A stretch of DNA of 64,000 nucleotides, taken from contig JASKOM010000001.1 in NCBI GenBank assembly GCA_030152305.1, positions 1 through 64,000 of the forward strand, written 5' to 3'. The position numbers and the translations under genes were made by a program. Within the stretch, counting starts at the first letter, position 1, and every line of letters starts with the position of its first letter. Under the pieces are notes generated by a model. That model made no database searches. It was not told the DNA's origin and saw only the letters and a list, made by a program, of their open reading frames with translations. The DNA is from Campylobacterota bacterium (lineage in GTDB: Bacteria > Campylobacterota > Campylobacteria > Campylobacterales > Thiovulaceae). Positions 8,165 to 16,686 of the stretch are shown in pieces.

Positions 8165-9329
8165 GTAATTCTCCTACTTTGTGAAATGCTTTCCAGATTT
8201 CGACCATCTGTTTATGTTCGCGAACATCATGAACTCGCAAAATCGAAGCTCCATTTTCGAGTGCCTTTTGATGTAATGCAAGAGTTCCCGGTAATCGTTC
8301 TTCAATTGGAGTTGGAATAATATGATCAATTAATGATTTTCGACTAACTCCAACAAGAAGCGGTAATCCAAAAGTAGCAAAAGTCTGCAAACTTTGAAGC
8401 AACGAAATATTATGTTGCAAACTTTTGCCAAAACCGATACCGACATCAAGAATAATATTTTCTTCTTTTATGCCAAATCGTTTTGCTTTTTCGATCATTT
8501 CTTGAAAAAATCGATAAACATCACGAACGACATCGCCATATTGAGGATTATCTTGCATTGTTTCAGGAACTCCTTGCATATGCATAATTACGATTTTTGC
8601 ATTATGTTTTGCAACAACTTTTGCGACCTCATCGTTTCGCAAACCAGTAATATCATTAGCAATCGAAAAACCATGTGAAAGAGCATAATCGATAACTTTC
8701 GGAGTATAACTATCGATACTTAATTCAACTTTTTCATGAATTTTATTTAAATATAAAACATCGATAACATTTTTTATTCGATCAAATTCATCATCTTCGC
8801 TAATTGCTTTGCTATTTGGTTGAGTTGAAACAGCACCAAAATCTAAAATTTTTGCACCATCTTTAATCATTCGTTCGGCATTTTTTAAAACTTCACTTTT
8901 TTTGAAACGACTACCTTCGAAAAAACTATCAGAATTAATATTTAAAACACCCATTAATGACGGTTCAAAATCTTGAAATCTATAAGCTTTTAAGAAATTT
9001 TTTAGCTCTTTTGCGACATCTTTTAAACCAAAAGGTTGAACAAGCTCTTTTTTAGAAAGAGTTTCTAATTGTCTATAAGTTGCGATTAAAACGGCATCAA
9101 CTTTTTTAACAGAACATGTAATCGTATCTTTTGGAACGGCAAGATCGGCTCCAATCGAAAGAGCATCTTGTTTTAAAATATTTGCTCCAAAAACATTAAG
9201 ATCAGAAATATGAAGAAGATATGTTTTCATTTTACGGCTCAAAATCGTATGAGCTCCTTTATCGACATCTAATTCTTTTAAAATATTAATGCTGTTCTTC
9301 TCTAATTCTGTAATATCCCGAATAAACAT
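8151..9329 (-). CDS. folP: dihydropteroate synthase FolP
   Basis: 392 aa, the long Campylobacterota form with an extra ~115-residue N-terminal region. It condenses pABA with 6-hydroxymethyl-dihydropterin diphosphate in folate synthesis. The catalytic domain starts at LMGVLNINSDSFFEG (around 124). It has GAKILDFGAVSTQPNS, DVGIGFGKS and VGVSRKSLI. It is the first gene of the minus-strand run; the 170 bases upstream should hold its promoter, divergent from ridA. Confidence 0.95.
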   Translation of the reverse strand: MFIRDITELEKNSINILKELDVDKGAHTILSRKMKTYLLHISDLNVFGANILKQDALSIGADLAVPKDTITCSVKKVDAVLIATYRQLETLSKKELVQPFGLKDVAKELKNFLKAYRFQDFEPSLMGVLNINSDSFFEGSRFKKSEVLKNAERMIKDGAKILDFGAVSTQPNSKAISEDDEFDRIKNVIDVLYLNKIHEKVELSIDSYTPKVIDYALSHGFSIANDITGLRNDEVAKVVAKHNAKIVIMHMQGVPETMQDNPQYGDVVRDVYRFFQEMIEKAKRFGIKEENIILDVGIGFGKSLQHNISLLQSLQTFATFGLPLLVGVSRKSLIDHIIPTPIEERLPGTLALHQKALENGASILRVHDVREHKQMVEIWKAFHKVGELHAND

Positions 9330-9499
9330 CTAATATTCCTATTTTTTATATAACATGTAATTTTATCGAGAAATAAAACATTTCAGTTTTAGAATAAGAC
9401 AAGATTTATTAAATAATTGATTGATTAAAAATTTTCATGTTAAAATTTTCACGAACCACAAATTCAAAAATAAACAAAAATATTTAGAAAGAAAATTTT

Positions 9500-9880
9500 A
9501 TGAGTCTAAATTTTATTCAAGCTGACAATGTTCCAAAAGCGATTGGACCTTATTCTCAAGCAGTTCAAACAGGAAATATGATTTTCACTTCTGGACAAAT
9601 TGCTCTTAAACCAAATGGCGAATTCTTAGACAATACAGATGTTGAAATTCAAGCTGAACAAGTTTTAACAAATCTAAAAAATTTATTAGAAGCAGGTGGA
9701 AGTTCATTAGATCGAGTTGTAAAAACAACAATGTTTTTAGTAAATATGGATGACTTTTCAAAAGCAAATTCGATTTATGCAAAATATTTCGGAGATCATA
9801 AACCTGCTCGAAGCACAATCGGTGTTAAAGTTCTTCCACGAAATGCTCTTATCGAAATAGAAGCAATTGCAAAAATATAA
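9500..9880 (+). CDS. ridA: RidA family reactive imine/enamine deaminase
   Basis: 126 aa, full length for the YjgF/YER057c/UK114 family. It hydrolyses 2-aminoacrylate and other reactive enamines. Recognisable elements are GPYSQAVQTGN, GQIALKPNGEF, ARSTIGVKVLPRNALIEIEAIA with the conserved Arg near residue 103. AGAAAA-type ribosome site precedes the ATG. It is divergent from folP. Confidence 0.95.
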   Translation: MSLNFIQADNVPKAIGPYSQAVQTGNMIFTSGQIALKPNGEFLDNTDVEIQAEQVLTNLKNLLEAGGSSLDRVVKTTMFLVNMDDFSKANSIYAKYFGDHKPARSTIGVKVLPRNALIEIEAIAKI

Positions 9881-9902
9881 TCAAGTTAAATTCGGAGAAA
9901 AA

Positions 9903-10133
9903 ATGTTAAATAATATTTTATTAAATGATGAACTGTTTTTTTATAATTCAAATTATAATGATCAAGATAATGATGAAACAGATGACGACGAAGAGATCGA
10001 TGACGACGAAGAGATCGATGACGACGAATCAAATTATGACACTCCATCAAAATATGATGACGATGATTATGATTCTAATGATAGTGAATACGAAGATGAC
10101 GACGATAATGATTCCGAGGACGAAGACTATTAA
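9903..10133 (+). CDS. small acidic repeat protein
   Basis: 76 aa from the ATG at 9903, which has GGAG seven bases upstream (a longer reading from 9867 lacks one). After NNILLNDELFFYN the protein is almost only Asp, Glu, Asn, Ser and Tyr. Between 9978 and 10031 the DNA holds three tandem units of an 18-base repeat encoding DDDEEI. No family is recognised; it is predicted to be disordered. The end overlaps the next gene. Either a real acidic protein or a translated repeat. Confidence 0.45.
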   Translation: MLNNILLNDELFFYNSNYNDQDNDETDDDEEIDDDEEIDDDESNYDTPSKYDDDDYDSNDSEYEDDDDNDSEDEDY

Positions 10134-10749
10134 TATTACAAAATATAAAGCAAAATATTTATTAATTTTTGCTTCGGTAATGTCTTCTTTTTTGTTTGGT
10201 GAAGTTATTATAAAAGATGAAATTTCATTAAATCAAAAATTTCATGAAAGCATCGAAAAAATTGGAACTGAACTTTTGGCAAAAACTGGAGTTTCAGCTC
10301 ATATTTTAATTTTAAAAACAACGAATAATCGCAATTTAAATATTATCGGTGCCGAAGAATTAGATAAATTTACTCAAGCTAATAAACAAGCTGTTATTTT
10401 AACTTTTGCCGAAAATGAACAAAAAGTTGATATCGTCGCATCGCCTGATGTTTTGACAATGTTCGATAAAGAACAAATATTAAGTCCATATCCTTGGGTA
10501 GGCACAATTTTGCCAATTCTTGGAGAAAAAATAAAAATAGATCCTCGAGAAAAATATAGTGTTGCATTATTTAATGGTTTCGCTGATATCGTTGAACAAA
10601 TAGCTGAACATAAACAAATAGTTCTAGAAAATAGTGTCGGCAACAGTAATAAATATGTTTTAAATATTATTCGAGCAATTTTTTATTCGATTATTTTTAT
10701 AGCTCTTGGTTATTTATTGTTACGAACTTGGAGAAAAAATGATCGCTAA
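10108..10749 (+). CDS. exported, membrane-anchored hypothetical protein
   Basis: 213 aa from ATG 10108; the open frame extends further left only as the shadow of the acidic ORF. An N-terminal signal segment (YLLIFASVMSSFLFG, residues ~18-32) is followed by a periplasmic domain with AHILILKTT and PYPWVGTILPILG. A C-terminal membrane helix (IIRAIFYSIIFIALGYLLL) precedes TWRKNDR. It resembles TPM-domain-like proteins encoded near FixH/CcoH genes in Campylobacterota, but I cannot confirm this. It overlaps the next gene by 11 bases, so they are coupled. Confidence 0.6.
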   Translation: MIPRTKTINITKYKAKYLLIFASVMSSFLFGEVIIKDEISLNQKFHESIEKIGTELLAKTGVSAHILILKTTNNRNLNIIGAEELDKFTQANKQAVILTFAENEQKVDIVASPDVLTMFDKEQILSPYPWVGTILPILGEKIKIDPREKYSVALFNGFADIVEQIAEHKQIVLENSVGNSNKYVLNIIRAIFYSIIFIALGYLLLRTWRKNDR

Positions 10750-11281
10750 AAATTATTGGCCTCACACGATTAGTTTAATGATTTTTGGTTCTATTATTGC
10801 TTCGTCAATGACAATAAAAGTTGCAATCGAAAATCCAGTTCAAGATTCTAATTTATATTTAAATAATTATCATGTTACTGATAAAAATATCAACGAAATT
10901 TTATTAAATCAAACAGCTTTTCAACAAAAATTTCAAATTAAACCAGAAATTATTAATTTTTCTAACGATAAAGTTGAAGTTAATTTTAATATTTATTCTG
11001 GCAACGAAAAAATTAATAACAAAGCTGAATTTGATATTTCTTTGACTAGACCAGAAACAGTAACTTTAGATAAAAAATTCATCAATGAAAATGTAAATTT
11101 CGAATTTAATAAAGCTGGAAGATGGAACATTTATTTAAAAATAAAAATCGAAGAATTAACAGGCTATTTTTATTACGAACTTGATTCACGGAAAATTGGT
11201 GAAATAAAAAAATTAGATCCTTTTATTTCGAATCAACGACTTGAAAAAATAGCTCAAATGCGATCACACATGAAAAATTAA
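10739..11281 (+). CDS. FixH/CcoH-like cytochrome oxidase-associated protein
   Basis: 180 aa from ATG 10739, which has GGAG upstream. An N-terminal membrane helix (TISLMIFGSIIASSMTIKVAI) is followed by NPVQDSNLYLNNYH and NINEILLNQ, the layout of CcoH/FixH family proteins, which help assemble cbb3-type cytochrome oxidase. The rest is a periplasmic beta-rich domain. No ccoNOPQ genes are in the window, so the oxidase link rests on family resemblance. Coupled to the preceding exported protein. Confidence 0.6.
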   Translation: MIAKNYWPHTISLMIFGSIIASSMTIKVAIENPVQDSNLYLNNYHVTDKNINEILLNQTAFQQKFQIKPEIINFSNDKVEVNFNIYSGNEKINNKAEFDISLTRPETVTLDKKFINENVNFEFNKAGRWNIYLKIKIEELTGYFYYELDSRKIGEIKKLDPFISNQRLEKIAQMRSHMKN

Positions 11282-11445
11282 TTTCAAATAAATCTACTTC
11301 ACAATCTTGCAAAATTATTAAAATTAATTTTGTAAGATACTTAATTTACCTCTTTTTTTTTATTTTTTTTTTTTTGAAAAGTCGATATGTTTATAAGATT
11401 TGCAATAAGTAAGTCTAATATTTTAATTAAGTAGGAAAAAATAAA

Positions 11446-13566
11446 ATGGGCAAAACAAATCGATTATCGATAGTTGTTGCTTCTTTGCTAAGTTCATCTT
11501 CGCTTTTTGCTGGTGATTTTTCTGTTCAATTTGGTTCAACTGGTTCAGAAAATATTTCAGCTATTGCAAATGATGAATTAGGCAATATATTTGTAGCTGG
11601 TGAAACAACAGGTTCAGTTTCAACAGTTATAAACAAAGGTTTTAACGATATTTTTGTAATTAAATACGATAAAAATGGGCAAGAACTTTGGAAAACTCAA
11701 ACAGGTGGAGCTGGAGACGATCGAATTAAATCCATGAAATATATTAAAGGTTCATCTGCTGGAAATGGAACTTTATATTTAGCTGGTGATTCAAATGCTT
11801 CAACATCTTTTACAACTGCTACCTCATCAACAACCGCAAAAGATATTTGGACAACTTCAATTTCTGTAACAACAGGAGCAATATCAACAATATCAACAAA
11901 AGCTGGGACTGATTACAACACAATAATAAAAGCAAATGATATATTAAATAATGTTGCAATTAGTCCAGATGGAAAAAATATGGTTCTTGTTGGTTCAACA
12001 AACGGTATCTTTGGAACTGTTACAAATGTTGCGAAAACAGTAACTACTGGCAAAATCACAAAAGATAATTCTATAAGTGCATTAATTCAAAAAGCTTCTA
12101 TTTCTGGTGCTGAATCATGGACACGACAACTTGACGGAACTGTTTCAAATTCAGTTGAAAATGCAACTGCTGTTGCTTATGGAACAAATGGCATTTTTGT
12201 AGCTGGAACAACAACAGGCAATTTATATAAAAATGACTTTGATATTAATGTGCTTAAAACAAATTCAGCTTCTCAAAATGGTTTTTTAGTTAAATATAAC
12301 GAATCTGGTTCAAGACAATTTACCAAAATGATATTTAATAGCAATGAAGTTAATAGTTCTCATGTTATAAATATTTCAGGTGTCTCTCTTTCTCCAAAAA
12401 ATGATCGTGTTTATATATTAGGCGATTACAACATCGATAATAATAAAACTATTTTTGTTGCTGATTTTAATAGTTCAGATGGTTCTCGAAATAACATCAA
12501 AGCTTTAATTAACGATAATAATTCTTCTGTTAGTTCTTTTACAGTTGATGAGGTCGGCAAATTATATATTTCTGGAAAAATTGGCGACGATATATTTTTA
12601 AAAGTTCTTGATAGTAATTTATCATATACAAATAATATTGGCGATTTATTAGTCGAAAATTCAGATTTTAATATTTCTTCGATTGAAAATTTTACTGTTT
12701 TAAATGATGGTCAAATATTTGTAGCTGGTGAAACTTATCCAAATCAGGCTATTCTTGGTTCTGATTCAGCTGGTGGAATTGACGGTTATGCAAAAAGCAT
12801 AGATAACAGTTTTGCACTATTTAATTTAAAAAAAGGTTGGAATTTAATTTCGATTGACAATACAAAAGAATTTAAACATCCAAATATTAATCGTGTTTAT
12901 ACTTTTGATAGTATTTCTTATACTTGGGATGATAATATTTCTCAACCGTTAAGATATTATCAAGGTGCTTGGATTAAAGCTACAAAAGATATTAAATGGG
13001 AAATTCCAATTCAACGAGTTGGTGCCTCTTCTGTTCTTAAGCCAAATTATATAAATGTTCCTGCTAAAGGTTGGAATCTTCTTGGCACAAATATCAACAC
13101 AACAACAAAAATGATTATGTGCAATAACGGTTCAGCTCCTGAAATTACTTGGAAATTTAGTAATGGAACTTGGTTGATGAACAACAAAACGACCTTATCA
13201 ACATTTGAGACAATTTACAAAAATGAAGGCTTTTGGACTTATTGCAACACAAATCCAATCAACGATAAATTATTATCAGATGAAATCAATGATACGATCG
13301 TCGAAGAAAATAGAGCAAATTGTCAAAATTGCAATAATTCGATTAACATAACTATTAACAACGATGGAAATATAACTGATGAGGTAGAAAATTCAAATAC
13401 TGGTAATTTCGATCAATTTGTTAATATTCAAACAAGTTCAAGTTTAATTTCAGGTTCTGCTGTTTCTGATGCTTATATTGTTAATAGCGGTTCAACTGTC
13501 AAAGTAAAATTAGATCTAAAAAACATCAGTTCGAGATGTTTATGTTCTTTTTACAAATACAAATGA
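11446..13566 (+). CDS. secreted beta-propeller (SBBP-type) protein with GWNL modules
   Basis: 706 aa. The signal peptide runs to about SSSLFAGDF. Residues ~25-440 hold SBBP-like repeats (GNIFVAGETTGS, GTLYLAGDSN, GIFVAGTTTGN, KLYISGKIGDD, QIFVAGETYPN). Residues ~460-600 hold two copies of a KKGWNLIS / KGWNLLGTN module that recurs in the C10 peptidase at 50.2-53.1 kb. A CxxC-containing Asn-rich linker follows. The frame breaks near 13527: after LKNISS the protein continues in another frame as DVYVLFTNTN. It is therefore the first part of a disrupted gene reaching 14681. Probably a cell-surface or secreted protein. Confidence 0.7.
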   Translation: MGKTNRLSIVVASLLSSSSLFAGDFSVQFGSTGSENISAIANDELGNIFVAGETTGSVSTVINKGFNDIFVIKYDKNGQELWKTQTGGAGDDRIKSMKYIKGSSAGNGTLYLAGDSNASTSFTTATSSTTAKDIWTTSISVTTGAISTISTKAGTDYNTIIKANDILNNVAISPDGKNMVLVGSTNGIFGTVTNVAKTVTTGKITKDNSISALIQKASISGAESWTRQLDGTVSNSVENATAVAYGTNGIFVAGTTTGNLYKNDFDINVLKTNSASQNGFLVKYNESGSRQFTKMIFNSNEVNSSHVINISGVSLSPKNDRVYILGDYNIDNNKTIFVADFNSSDGSRNNIKALINDNNSSVSSFTVDEVGKLYISGKIGDDIFLKVLDSNLSYTNNIGDLLVENSDFNISSIENFTVLNDGQIFVAGETYPNQAILGSDSAGGIDGYAKSIDNSFALFNLKKGWNLISIDNTKEFKHPNINRVYTFDSISYTWDDNISQPLRYYQGAWIKATKDIKWEIPIQRVGASSVLKPNYINVPAKGWNLLGTNINTTTKMIMCNNGSAPEITWKFSNGTWLMNNKTTLSTFETIYKNEGFWTYCNTNPINDKLLSDEINDTIVEENRANCQNCNNSINITINNDGNITDEVENSNTGNFDQFVNIQTSSSLISGSAVSDAYIVNSGSTVKVKLDLKNISSRCLCSFYKYK

Positions 13567-13993
13567 CACAGACTTAACAACTGCTCCAAAAGTCGTTTCG
13601 AATAAAACAGCTCCAAATGTTAATTTAAACACGACACCAATTGAACAACCAAAAATGATCGATGATTTAAATTACATTCCAGCTCATATCACAGAGTTTA
13701 ATAACAATCCTGAAAAATTTATTGGCAAACAGCCAATAAAACAAACAAGTGATCCACTGTTTAATGGGATTGCAAGTCCAAAAACAGCTGACTATGAAGG
13801 TATGACAAAAGTATTTTTAAATCCTTCTAAGTATGGTGGTGATGTTAATGCAACTTGTAGAAAAGTTGTTAATGCACATGGAAAAACTTTAAATATCTGG
13901 GTTGCAAACAATAGTTTTGGTGATGGTTGCGGTAAATCAAACTGTATGACTCAAGATCGGAAAAATATATATCGCTGGAAAACATGTTTCTAA
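13529..13993 (+). pseudogene. fragment resembling a secreted M30-type metallopeptidase
   Basis: Open frame continuing from the propeller gene after a frame change, reading DVYVLFTNTNDTDL, then NGIASPKTADYEG, GDVNATCRKVVNAHGKTL and NIWVANNSFGDGCGKSNC. The Cys-rich HGKTLNIWVA...GCGK.NCMTQ segment resembles the N-terminal part of hyicolysin-like (M30) peptidases of Campylobacterota. The zinc-binding part is absent: after CMTQD the coding jumps, in another frame, to propeller sequence. So it is a non-functional remnant in a chimera. Confidence 0.4.
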
Positions 13994-14681
13994 CAACAAT
14001 GTATTTTTAGATATTTATAATCCTGATTTTTCTCTTGATTCAGGTGATAGAATTTTCGAAAATAGAGACGAGCTTAATATAACAAGTGCCGAAGCTGTTA
14101 CAGTTTTAAATGACGGTCAAATCTTTGTAGCAGGTGAAACTTATCCAGATCAAGCTCTTTTAGGTTACGATTCAACAGGTGGAATTGACGGTTATGCAAT
14201 TAACATCGATAACACATATTCACTACTTAAACTTAAAAAAGGTTGGAATCTTGTAGCTTATGACGATAACAGTTCGTCAAATCCGAATCCAAACATCTTA
14301 GCGGTTTATACTTTTGATTCTGTTAATAAAAATTGGAATGTCAATATAAATCAAAATGTTAAAGCAGATCAAGGTATTTGGGTTAAATCAGCTCGAGAAA
14401 TGAATTTAGCTATTCCGTTTCAACCGTTTTCAAACAACATGTTACGACCTGGTGAAATTGTTATTACAAATTCTGGCTGGAATCTGATTGGAACAAATAT
14501 CGAAGTGCCAACTCAATTTATCGTTTGTGATACAAATGTTACAGCACCAAAACAACCAGTTGTTAGCTGGAAATTTACAGGCGGTGCAAGTGGTGTTTGG
14601 AAAATAAACGGCACAACAGATTCAACAACAATATTTAACAAAGTTCTTAAAAACGAAGGCTTTTGGTCTTATTGCGAATAA
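13959..14681 (+). pseudogene. second beta-propeller end with GWNL modules
   Basis: The frame is open from about 13959 (GKIYIAGKHVSNNNVFLDIY) to a stop at 14681. It holds VLNDGQIFVAGETYPDQALLG, a near duplicate of VLNDGQIFVAGETYPNQAILG in the first gene, then LKKGWNLVAY and SGWNLIGTNIEV, and ends NEGFWSYCE. This is the 3' end of a paralogue of the 11446 gene, fused without a start to the peptidase fragment by a frameshift or deletion near 13955. Confidence 0.55.
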
Positions 14682-14692
14682 TTAATCTTTAA

Positions 14693-15112
14693 TTATTTAA
14701 TAGACTTGTCGAGAACAACGATTTTGCCACCATTTCTTGAGATAAGCCATTCAACGATATCGAGTCCATTTCGATCAGTAACCACAAGTGTGATACCTTC
14801 GCCTTTAAGGCTTCTGTCCAAAATTGTTTTCAGGTTGTTTTCGTTTTCGATATCTGTAATGATTTCCGCTTTTGGGTGTGTGATTTGCATAGTTTCGACT
14901 TGTCTATTTAAATCGTCTTGTTTTTCTGCTGAACTAACCCGACAATATCCAATTGTTGTTTTTTTCAGCTTTTTTAAAATATTCGAAGTATTAAATTTTC
15001 TTTGACGATTTGGAGTGGTTATAAAGTCGATGCTTCCTTTTTTAGCCCAGTTTCGGAGTGTGTTTGGATGGACTCCTAACTCTTTACATGCAATTCTTGA
15101 ACTTACATACAT
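14693..15112 (-). CDS. IS607-type serine recombinase (TnpA-like), truncated
   Basis: 139 aa; complete relatives are about 190-210 aa. Residues 1-50 form a MerR-like helix-turn-helix (ACKELGVHPNTLRNWAKKGSI). Residues 53-68 carry the resolvase catalytic serine (GYCRVSSAEKQDDL). The later part (LVVTDRNGLDIVEWL, GKIVVLD) matches the end of the catalytic domain, but the second arginine motif (DRLxRFG) is degraded and the C-terminal part is missing. No tnpB is nearby. Probably a decaying remnant of an IS607-family element. Confidence 0.65.
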   Translation of the reverse strand: MYVSSRIACKELGVHPNTLRNWAKKGSIDFITTPNRQRKFNTSNILKKLKKTTIGYCRVSSAEKQDDLNRQVETMQITHPKAEIITDIENENNLKTILDRSLKGEGITLVVTDRNGLDIVEWLISRNGGKIVVLDKSIK

Positions 15113-15171
15113 TTGTATTCCTTTAGTTAATATTTATTAGTTAAGTGTAGCATATTTAATAATTTTTAATT

Positions 15172-15205
15172 ACCTCATCGATGCTAATTAATTGTTTGAT
15201 GAGGT
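15172..15205. repeat. inverted pair of the GATGAGGT octamer
   Basis: ACCTCATC at 15172-15179 and GATGAGGT at 15198-15205 form an 8-bp stem (extendable by a G-T and an A-T pair) over an AT-rich loop, followed by TTTTAT. It lies in the intergenic region upstream of the truncated recombinase. Confidence 0.6.
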
Positions 15206-15410
15206 TTTATAAAATAAATCACTATTAAAATAAGTTGTGTTTATATTATGTATATTTTTTTTTGATTCCAAAAAGTTTCTTAAAAATAATAATATTTTAA
15301 ATGTAACTTAAAAATAGGAGCAATTAAATGATTCCAAAATATCGATTGTTAAATGTGATCTCAAATATTACGGTTCTTTAAGTCCCTCAAAACGAAAAAG
15401 TCTTCATTTA

Positions 15411-15725
15411 TTGGATATCGAGCTTTCGAATAAAAATCCATTTATGAAATGTTCAATAGAATGCGATATTGGTGTATATTTATTTCATTTTGATAATGGA
15501 GTATTTCATGTTTCTCATGTTGCATCTTCAATTGAAGAACTCTTCGAAAAAATACAAAGTTTTAGAACATCCTTTAAAAATCTTGAATGTGATTTATCTT
15601 TGACATCAGAACAAGAAGGTCAATCAAAATGTCTTTCCCAAGAATATGCAAAAGCCGAAAGAAAAGAAAAAGATAAAGTCAAGGGCAGATATGCAAAATA
15701 TATCGTTGGTCTTTGTGGTTCTTAA
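15411..15725 (+). CDS. small hypothetical protein, true start unclear
   Basis: 104 aa if read from TTG 15411. The same frame is open and protein-like back to a TAG at 15315, reading DSKISIVKCDLKYYG and SPSKRKSLHLLD, so the gene probably starts further left. The only good start, ATG 15328 after AGGAG, is in another frame and stops quickly, which suggests a single-base change near 15330. The protein has DIGVYLFHFDNG and a charged C-terminus (AKAERKEKDKVKGRY). No family recognised. Confidence 0.45.
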   Translation: MDIELSNKNPFMKCSIECDIGVYLFHFDNGVFHVSHVASSIEELFEKIQSFRTSFKNLECDLSLTSEQEGQSKCLSQEYAKAERKEKDKVKGRYAKYIVGLCGS

Positions 15726-15906
15726 AAATATATTTTAAATTATAATTATTTATCGTTTATTGTTTAATTTTTTTATTATCTATTGTTTTTTAATATAAAA
15801 TAAATTTATGACAAAGATTTAAATATATCTTTTAGTTATTTTAACTTTTCTTTCACTTTTATTTAGATATGATTTCAGATATATCTATTCAAGAAAGGTT
15901 AATAGT

Positions 15907-16686
15907 ATGGTCATAGATACTCATACTCATCTTGATAATCATCGATTTCATGCGGATTTGGAGACCATTCTTCAGCAAAGTATAGAAAACGGTGTAACAA
16001 GGTGGATTATTCCCGGTGCTGATCCTCGCGATCTAAAAAGAGCCATTTCTCTATCTGATAATCATAATGGTATTTATTTTGCTGTTGGTATTCATCCATA
16101 TCATATGAAAGATTGGGATGGTAATGAAAATATTTTTATTAATGCTTCTCATATTAAAAATGTTGCAATCGGTGAATGCGGACTTGATTATTATCGTTTG
16201 CCTGAAAATGAGATTGCCAAGCAAAAAGAAATTGCTAATCAAAAAGAACTTTTTAAACAACAAATTCGTATCGCTAAAAAATTAAAAAAACCTCTTATTG
16301 TTCATATTCGTGATGCAAGTGAAGATGCAAAAAATATTCTTTTGGAAGAAAAAGCTGATGAGGTCGGTGGAGTTTTGCATTGTTTCAATGCCGATGAAAC
16401 TTTGTTATCGTTAGCATCTCATAATTTTTATTTTGGCATAGGCGGAGTAATTACTTTTTCGAATGCAAAAAAATTAATAAATATTTTGCCAAGGATTCCG
16501 TTAAATAAATTAGTCTTAGAAACTGATGCTCCTTATTTAACACCTCATCCACATAGAGGTGAAAGAAATGAACCAAAATACACATCGTTAGTTCTCAACA
16601 AAGTATCAGAATTATTAAAACAATCACCTCAAAAAATAGCTGAAATTTCAACAGCTAATGCAAAACAACTATTTAAAATAAAATAG
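15907..16686 (+). CDS. tatD: TatD family metal-dependent deoxyribonuclease
   Basis: 259 aa TIM-barrel metallo-hydrolase. Metal ligands are visible: DTHTHLD at residues 4-10, GECGLDYYR near 90, PLIVHIRDA near 128, GVLHCFNA near 152, and ETDAPYLTPHPHRG near 205. A TATGAT -10 box lies about 40 bases upstream. It is the first gene of the plus-strand envelope operon tatD-mltD-rlpA-hisB-lptC-lptA-engB, an order known from Campylobacter. Two octamer copies are inside. Confidence 0.93.
   Translation: MVIDTHTHLDNHRFHADLETILQQSIENGVTRWIIPGADPRDLKRAISLSDNHNGIYFAVGIHPYHMKDWDGNENIFINASHIKNVAIGECGLDYYRLPENEIAKQKEIANQKELFKQQIRIAKKLKKPLIVHIRDASEDAKNILLEEKADEVGGVLHCFNADETLLSLASHNFYFGIGGVITFSNAKKLINILPRIPLNKLVLETDAPYLTPHPHRGERNEPKYTSLVLNKVSELLKQSPQKIAEISTANAKQLFKIK

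Noticed and set aside
9925-10107. Long N-terminal extension of the exported protein at 10108
   Set aside because: Its Met/Thr/Ile-rich sequence is the frame shadow of the acidic Asp codon repeats; the signal peptide begins only after 10108.
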